This document shows, piece after piece, positions 60,826-64,000 of a DNA stretch of 64,000 nt. The notes below the pieces were generated by a model. That model was not told the origin of the DNA. It was given only the letters and a program-made list of their open reading frames with translations, and searched no databases. Source of the DNA: Bacteroidaceae bacterium (lineage in GTDB: Bacteria > Bacteroidota > Bacteroidia > Bacteroidales > Bacteroidaceae); the NCBI GenBank assembly GCA_017633615.1, contig JAGBPB010000019.1, positions 95,064-159,063 on the forward strand, given 5' to 3'. Numbering within the stretch: the stretch's first letter is position 1; every line of letters begins with the position of its first letter. Position numbers and translations under genes: made by a program.

Positions 60826-61905
60826 TTACTTGTCAAATTTCTTGCGGTTCATCTTCATGGCGCGGAACAGCAGTTTGGAGAGCGGCTTCTCGCGGTTACG
60901 GTAAACCAGGTTGATGTACCAGCCCAGTTTCTTGGCTACTGATATGCGGTAAGTCTCAACAAACTCTATCAGTGTGCCGTCAGGGTCTTCAATGTAGGTA
61001 AAGCGGCCTGCAGCATCGCCCATGTTGAACTGCTTGCCGTCAGGGCAGCTGTCAACGGTGAACGGGTGTCCGTTCTCGGTGCACCACTTTGCCAGCTCAT
61101 CCATGCCTGTTACGTCATAGCATATCTGTATGAATCCGGGATCACCCCAGTAACGGCCTTCATAGATCTTGCGGGGCTCGCGGTCCAGACACTGAACCAG
61201 TTCAATGTATCCGGTGGGGAATATGGGAGCGAAAGCGCCCTTATTGGGTTCTGACCATTTTAGCATCACGCGGCGGAATTTGCCTTTACCACCTTCAAGG
61301 GGTGCCAGATCATCAAAGGTGTCAGTTACATCGAACACCTTAACCTTGTAGCCAAGGATATCGGAATAAACCTTGAGTGCCTTGTCAATATCGGTTACAC
61401 CAATCATGCAGCCCAGCATTCCGCCAAACTCTTTCCCCTCATCCAGAAGCAGGTAATCATCCTGTACAGCCTGGAACCAGTTGCCGGCTGGATCGGTAAT
61501 GTAAAATGTCTGTTTTCCGTCAGGAGCGGTTACGATGGGGCTTACCTTGTCCCATTTGGCGCTTACATAGGCGTGGGCTTTCTCCACATTGCGGCACTTT
61601 ACTTTGGCACAGAAAATGCCCAAGTCACCCGCCTGTATCTGGAAACCAACCGGCTCCGGCTTGCGCTCGGAGTACTGCCAGATCTCGAATCCACCGCCAC
61701 CCTGAAGGTTCATGGCTATGGCAGCATGACGCTTCTGCGGCTTGCCGCCGGTGTAGGGGAGCATGCGCTCAGCCACAGTGTCATCCTCAAGAATACGTAT
61801 GTCAACTCCAAATATATCAATGTACCACTTCCAGGCATCATAAACTGAGGTGGTACCAACTCCAATCTGCTGAATTCCGGTAATGAAATAACCTCCTGAA
61901 TACAT
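60826..61905 (-). CDS. Two-domain VOC (glyoxalase/dioxygenase fold) protein
   Basis: The 359-residue protein holds two vicinal-oxygen-chelate domains, about 5-150 (FITGIQQIGVGTTSVYDAWK start) and about 160-310 (MLGCMIGVTDIDKALKVYSDILGY start), then a basic C-terminal tail of about 40 residues. The second domain ends in DPDGTLIEFVET, whose Glu is a usual metal ligand. The fold matches 4-hydroxyphenylpyruvate dioxygenase-like and related proteins, but the N-terminal domain lacks the expected His ligand in a clear position, so function is uncertain. It is the first gene of the Hdr-like operon, an unusual partnership repeated in no pathway I know. Confidence 0.8.
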   Translation of the reverse strand: MYSGGYFITGIQQIGVGTTSVYDAWKWYIDIFGVDIRILEDDTVAERMLPYTGGKPQKRHAAIAMNLQGGGGFEIWQYSERKPEPVGFQIQAGDLGIFCAKVKCRNVEKAHAYVSAKWDKVSPIVTAPDGKQTFYITDPAGNWFQAVQDDYLLLDEGKEFGGMLGCMIGVTDIDKALKVYSDILGYKVKVFDVTDTFDDLAPLEGGKGKFRRVMLKWSEPNKGAFAPIFPTGYIELVQCLDREPRKIYEGRYWGDPGFIQICYDVTGMDELAKWCTENGHPFTVDSCPDGKQFNMGDAAGRFTYIEDPDGTLIEFVETYRISVAKKLGWYINLVYRNREKPLSKLLFRAMKMNRKKFDK

Positions 61906-62045
61906 ATGCTGATAATATCCTATATTTATTTTTAATAAGATGCAATATTACTCTTTTTCCGTGGCTTTTCCAATTTGCGGGGTCTTAAATCAGCGTTGTC
62001 TGGAAAAAAACAGGAACATAAGCGGGCTTATTCCATAAATACATT

Positions 62046-62053
62046 TAATTTTG
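62046..62053 (+). promoter_or_regulatory. Bacteroidetes -7 promoter box (TAATTTTG) of tatAC
   Basis: TAATTTTGTG fits TAnnTTTG and lies 30 bases before the tatA ATG at 62083. It overlaps codons of the longer frame from 61975, which makes that longer start unlikely. Confidence 0.5.
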
Positions 62054-62082
62054 TGGCAATAGCAATTTACAAAACTTACACA

Positions 62083-62307
62083 ATGAAATTCAATCTATTG
62101 TTCGCATTGGGAAGTTGGGAGGTCATCCTGATAGTATTGGTCTTTCTGCTTCTGTTCGGTGCCAAGCGCATCCCTGAACTCATGAAGAGCATGGGCAAAG
62201 GCGTAAAGAACTTCAAAGAGGGCATGAAGGAGGTTGAAAAGGAGATCAATACTCCCGATGAATCCTCAAAGGATACAGCTCAGGACAAAGAGTCCGGGTC
62301 CAAATAA
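62083..62307 (+). CDS. tatA: Sec-independent protein translocase TatA
   Basis: The 74-residue protein has an N-terminal membrane helix (about 5-26; GSWEVILIVLVFLLLFGAKR) with the conserved Phe-Gly hinge. An amphipathic helix follows (RIPELMKSMGKGVKNFKEG), then an acidic tail. TatA forms the pore that moves folded proteins across the inner membrane. The ATG at 62083 gives a normal TatA; an in-frame Met at 61975 would add 36 unrelated residues. tatC follows after 15 bases. No tatB-like gene is present. Confidence 0.93.
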   Translation: MKFNLLFALGSWEVILIVLVFLLLFGAKRIPELMKSMGKGVKNFKEGMKEVEKEINTPDESSKDTAQDKESGSK

Positions 62308-62322
62308 AGTGTACGGTCTGTT

Positions 62323-63108
62323 ATGGCTGCCCCCGAAGACAACCCTATGACATTTTGGGATCACCTTGAAGCACTTCGAGGTGTTCTTTTTCGTATTATA
62401 GCGGTTGCCTTGATAGGGTTTATCGCGGCATTCTGTTTCAAGAATCTGCTTTTTAAACTGATACTTGCCCCCAGCCATTCTGATTTCATTTTCTATCGCT
62501 GGATCAATGCCATTGCCGGCCTTTTAGGCTTTGATGCAGGAACATTGCAGGACTTCAACGTGGAACTGTTCAGCACCACCCTTACCGCCCAGTTCATGAT
62601 TCACATGAAAATGGCGTTCTACGTGAGCCTGATAGTCATAATGCCATATACGCTCTATCTCTTGTTCGGATTCATATCGCCGGCCTTACACAAAGATGAA
62701 CGTCGCAGCACTACTCAGGTCGTAGTGTGGTCTTACATCCTTTTTATGGCAGGGATTGTGCTTGATTATCTGATTATTTTCCCGCTGGCATTCCGTTTCC
62801 TGGGTACTTATCAGGTGAGCCCGGACATACCGAATGTCATAACACTGGAATCTTATACCAATATGCTGATAACTTTGACTTTGATGATGGGAATCCTCTT
62901 TGAACTGCCCATCCTGGCGTGGTTCCTTGGCAAGTTGGGCGTCATAGATGCAGCTTTCATGAAGAAATACCGCCGCCACGCCATTGTAGTCATCCTCATC
63001 ATAGCTGCTATCATTACTCCAACTACTGATGTCTTCACGTTGACGATAGTCACGTTACCCATCTATCTTCTTTACGAAGTGAGTATTGGTATTGTAAAGA
63101 GGAAATAG
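62323..63108 (+). CDS. tatC: Sec-independent protein translocase TatC
   Basis: The 261-residue membrane protein has six helices and recognises twin-arginine signal peptides. Family features are the N-terminal NPMTFWDHLEALRGVLFRI (with the conserved H-EL-R pattern), the FISPALHKDERR loop near residue 118 and GILFELPILAWFL in the fourth to fifth helix. It ends IVKRK at 63108. The FISUMP sequence continues in the same frame directly after this stop. It is transcribed with tatA. Confidence 0.95.
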   Translation: MAAPEDNPMTFWDHLEALRGVLFRIIAVALIGFIAAFCFKNLLFKLILAPSHSDFIFYRWINAIAGLLGFDAGTLQDFNVELFSTTLTAQFMIHMKMAFYVSLIVIMPYTLYLLFGFISPALHKDERRSTTQVVVWSYILFMAGIVLDYLIIFPLAFRFLGTYQVSPDIPNVITLESYTNMLITLTLMMGILFELPILAWFLGKLGVIDAAFMKKYRRHAIVVILIIAAIITPTTDVFTLTIVTLPIYLLYEVSIGIVKRK

Positions 63109-63828
63109 ACCTTCTATCTGTGTGTATCTTGTTCTAAGGACGACAAGATAGGTGTGGATGATAATTACGGAACAGGCAAAGCACCGGATGGTGTTGAAGC
63201 TGTTGATTTGGGCTTGTCAGTCAAGTGGGCCTCCTTCAATGTCGGTGCTACCAAACCGGAGGAATATGGTGATTATTTTGCCTGGGGTGAAATAGAGCCT
63301 TATTATGAAGCAGGTTATGCGCAAGAAAATCCGCAGACACACTGGCGAAAAGGTAAATCGGGTTATTTCTGGTCTTGTTACAAGTGGTGTGAGGACTCAC
63401 CGAACACTCTCACTAAATACAATACTATTGGCGGTTTTGGAAGTGTTGATATCAAAAATACTCTTGAACCGGCAGATGATGTTGCTCATACCAGTTGGGG
63501 TGGTAGCTGGCGTATGCCCACATTGGCAGAACAGGAAGAATTGCGTGATAGCTGTAAATGGACCTGGACAACACAGAATGGTGTAAATGGCTATTTGGTT
63601 ACCAGTAAAAAGTCTGGTTTCACTGATCGCTCCATTTTCCTTCCGGCTGCAGCATATCGTCGTGGTACCAACTTTGCTAATGCTGGCGGTCGCGGGTATT
63701 ATTGGTGCAGTTCTATTTATGTATACCGTCCCAGCTTTGCTTGGTATATCTATTTTGATTCCAAGAGTGTGTTTGAATACAATGATAACCGTAACAACGG
63801 TTTCTCTGTTCGCCCTGTATGTCCGTAG
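63109..63828 (+). pseudogene. FISUMP-domain lipoprotein lacking its start (5' truncated)
   Basis: The frame after the tatC stop reads TFYLCVSCSKDDKIG and continues without a stop to 63828. LCVSC followed by SKDD is a lipobox, so the end of a signal peptide is present, but no Met or hydrophobic start lies between the tatC stop (63106-63108) and it. A GTG at 63154 could start a 224-residue cytoplasmic form, which would leave the lipobox out. The FISUMP domain (WASFNVGATKPEEYGDYFAWGE, SWGGSWRMPTLAEQEEL, YYWCSSIYVY, GFSVRPVCP) is complete. The gene looks decapitated by a rearrangement, consistent with the IS element just after it. Confidence 0.7.
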
Positions 63829-63866
63829 ATTTTTTCTTTTAAATAAAAAAGGGGCGTTTGATGATG

Positions 63867-64000
63867 TGACCCCCAAAAGTTGGACGGTTTAACATTAATT
63901 GCTAGGCCTTAGTTTGGAATAGAGTTCGGTATTGCACCGGACTCTTTCCTTTTAGCCTTAGTTTGATTCTATCGTTATTATAGTATCGGATATAGCTCCG
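63867..64000 (-). mobile_element. End of an IS3-family insertion sequence (continues beyond the window)
   Basis: TGACCCCCAAAAGTTGGAC at 63867 begins a terminal inverted repeat of the kind seen at IS3-family ends, and the adjacent leftward frame encodes the end of an IS3 transposase. Only one end is in the window. The insertion follows the FISUMP stop by 38 bases. Target duplications cannot be checked from here. Confidence 0.75.
63902..64000 (-). CDS. C-terminal end of IS3-family transposase (OrfB), partial
   Basis: Thirty-two codons before the TAG stop (63902-63904) translate to a tail containing YIRYYNNDRIKLRLKGKSP and VQYR. This matches the C-terminal end of IS3-family OrfB integrase-type transposases, after the DDE catalytic core. 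The rest, including the catalytic residues, lies past the window edge. Confidence 0.82.
   Translation of the reverse strand, partial: RSYIRYYNNDRIKLRLKGKSPVQYRTLFQTKA

Noticed and set aside
54201..61905. Hdr-like operon as methanogenesis genes acquired from archaea
   Set aside because: The short HdrA, the HdrE/D fusion and gene order are unlike methanogen operons, and spacing and sequence style match the neighbouring Bacteroidales genes.
63397..63876. 159-codon leftward frame opposite the FISUMP gene
   Set aside because: The FISUMP domain on the plus strand is clear and complete, and the leftward frame has no recognisable feature and ends inside the IS terminus.

Overview
The window looks like a chromosomal segment from the order Bacteroidales (a Bacteroides- or Prevotella-like gut or rumen bacterium). 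Supporting signs are many TAnnTTTG(C) promoter boxes, lipoproteins with Bacteroidetes-style lipoboxes, DUF4270, DUF1573, YaiO-type and TonB-linked outer membrane proteins, C-terminal tails resembling type IX secretion sorting signals, and the methylmalonyl-CoA decarboxylase/OadB set of propionate-forming Bacteroidales. No rRNA, tRNA or CRISPR array was recognised. No stretch longer than 300 bases lacks a gene.

Layout. 1-5130: the edge of a probable LytTR-type membrane regulator, guaA, an unknown lipoprotein and a GH43 lipoprotein. 5327-20282: a nine-gene plus-strand locus encoding a HEAT-repeat membrane protein, a processive family-2 glycosyltransferase, a TPR/beta-barrel outer membrane protein, a DUF4838-like hydrolase lipoprotein, a DUF1573 lipoprotein, a small protein with a sorting-signal-like tail, a DUF4353-like secreted protein and two CotH-type secreted kinases. 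It reads as a surface polysaccharide synthesis and export system combined with secreted protein kinases, and it is the most novel-looking system here. 20284-26965: mnmE, a nucleoside phosphorylase, a TPR/PD40 protein, a DUF486 protein and a fused NfnAB-type oxidoreductase. 27125-33992: glycogen and alpha-glucan metabolism (debranching enzyme, GT4, GH57, and a half-size GT5-like protein) plus a DUF4270 lipoprotein. 34119-38496: panC-panD, then a BlaI/M56 regulatory pair.

38759-43071 is a minus-strand operon for a sodium-pumping methylmalonyl-CoA decarboxylase (mce, mmdA, OadG, a carrier with two biotinyl domains, OadB), which couples propionate formation to Na+ export. 43194-48987 holds an amino-acid-type ABC importer with a fused binding protein and permease, translationally coupled to a secreted nuclease, plus a TonB-dependent receptor. 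49075-54200 is a housekeeping operon (nitroreductase, DUF2520, KdsC-like phosphatase, Maf) ending in a double GH43 enzyme. 54201-61905 is a seven-gene minus-strand operon with heterodisulfide-reductase-like subunits (A, B, fused membrane/D, two C), a two-domain VOC protein and a HerA-like ATPase. 62083-63108 is tatA-tatC. The window ends with a FISUMP-domain lipoprotein that has lost its start and the end of an IS3-family element.

Small structures add detail. There are perfect terminator palindromes at 3371 and 31683, a long CACGAAT hairpin at 35326, a MITE-like 140-bp segment at 38611 with 15-bp inverted ends, and dispersed GGGAC-type hairpins. Two genes have promoter boxes so close to the ATG that their mRNAs may be leaderless.
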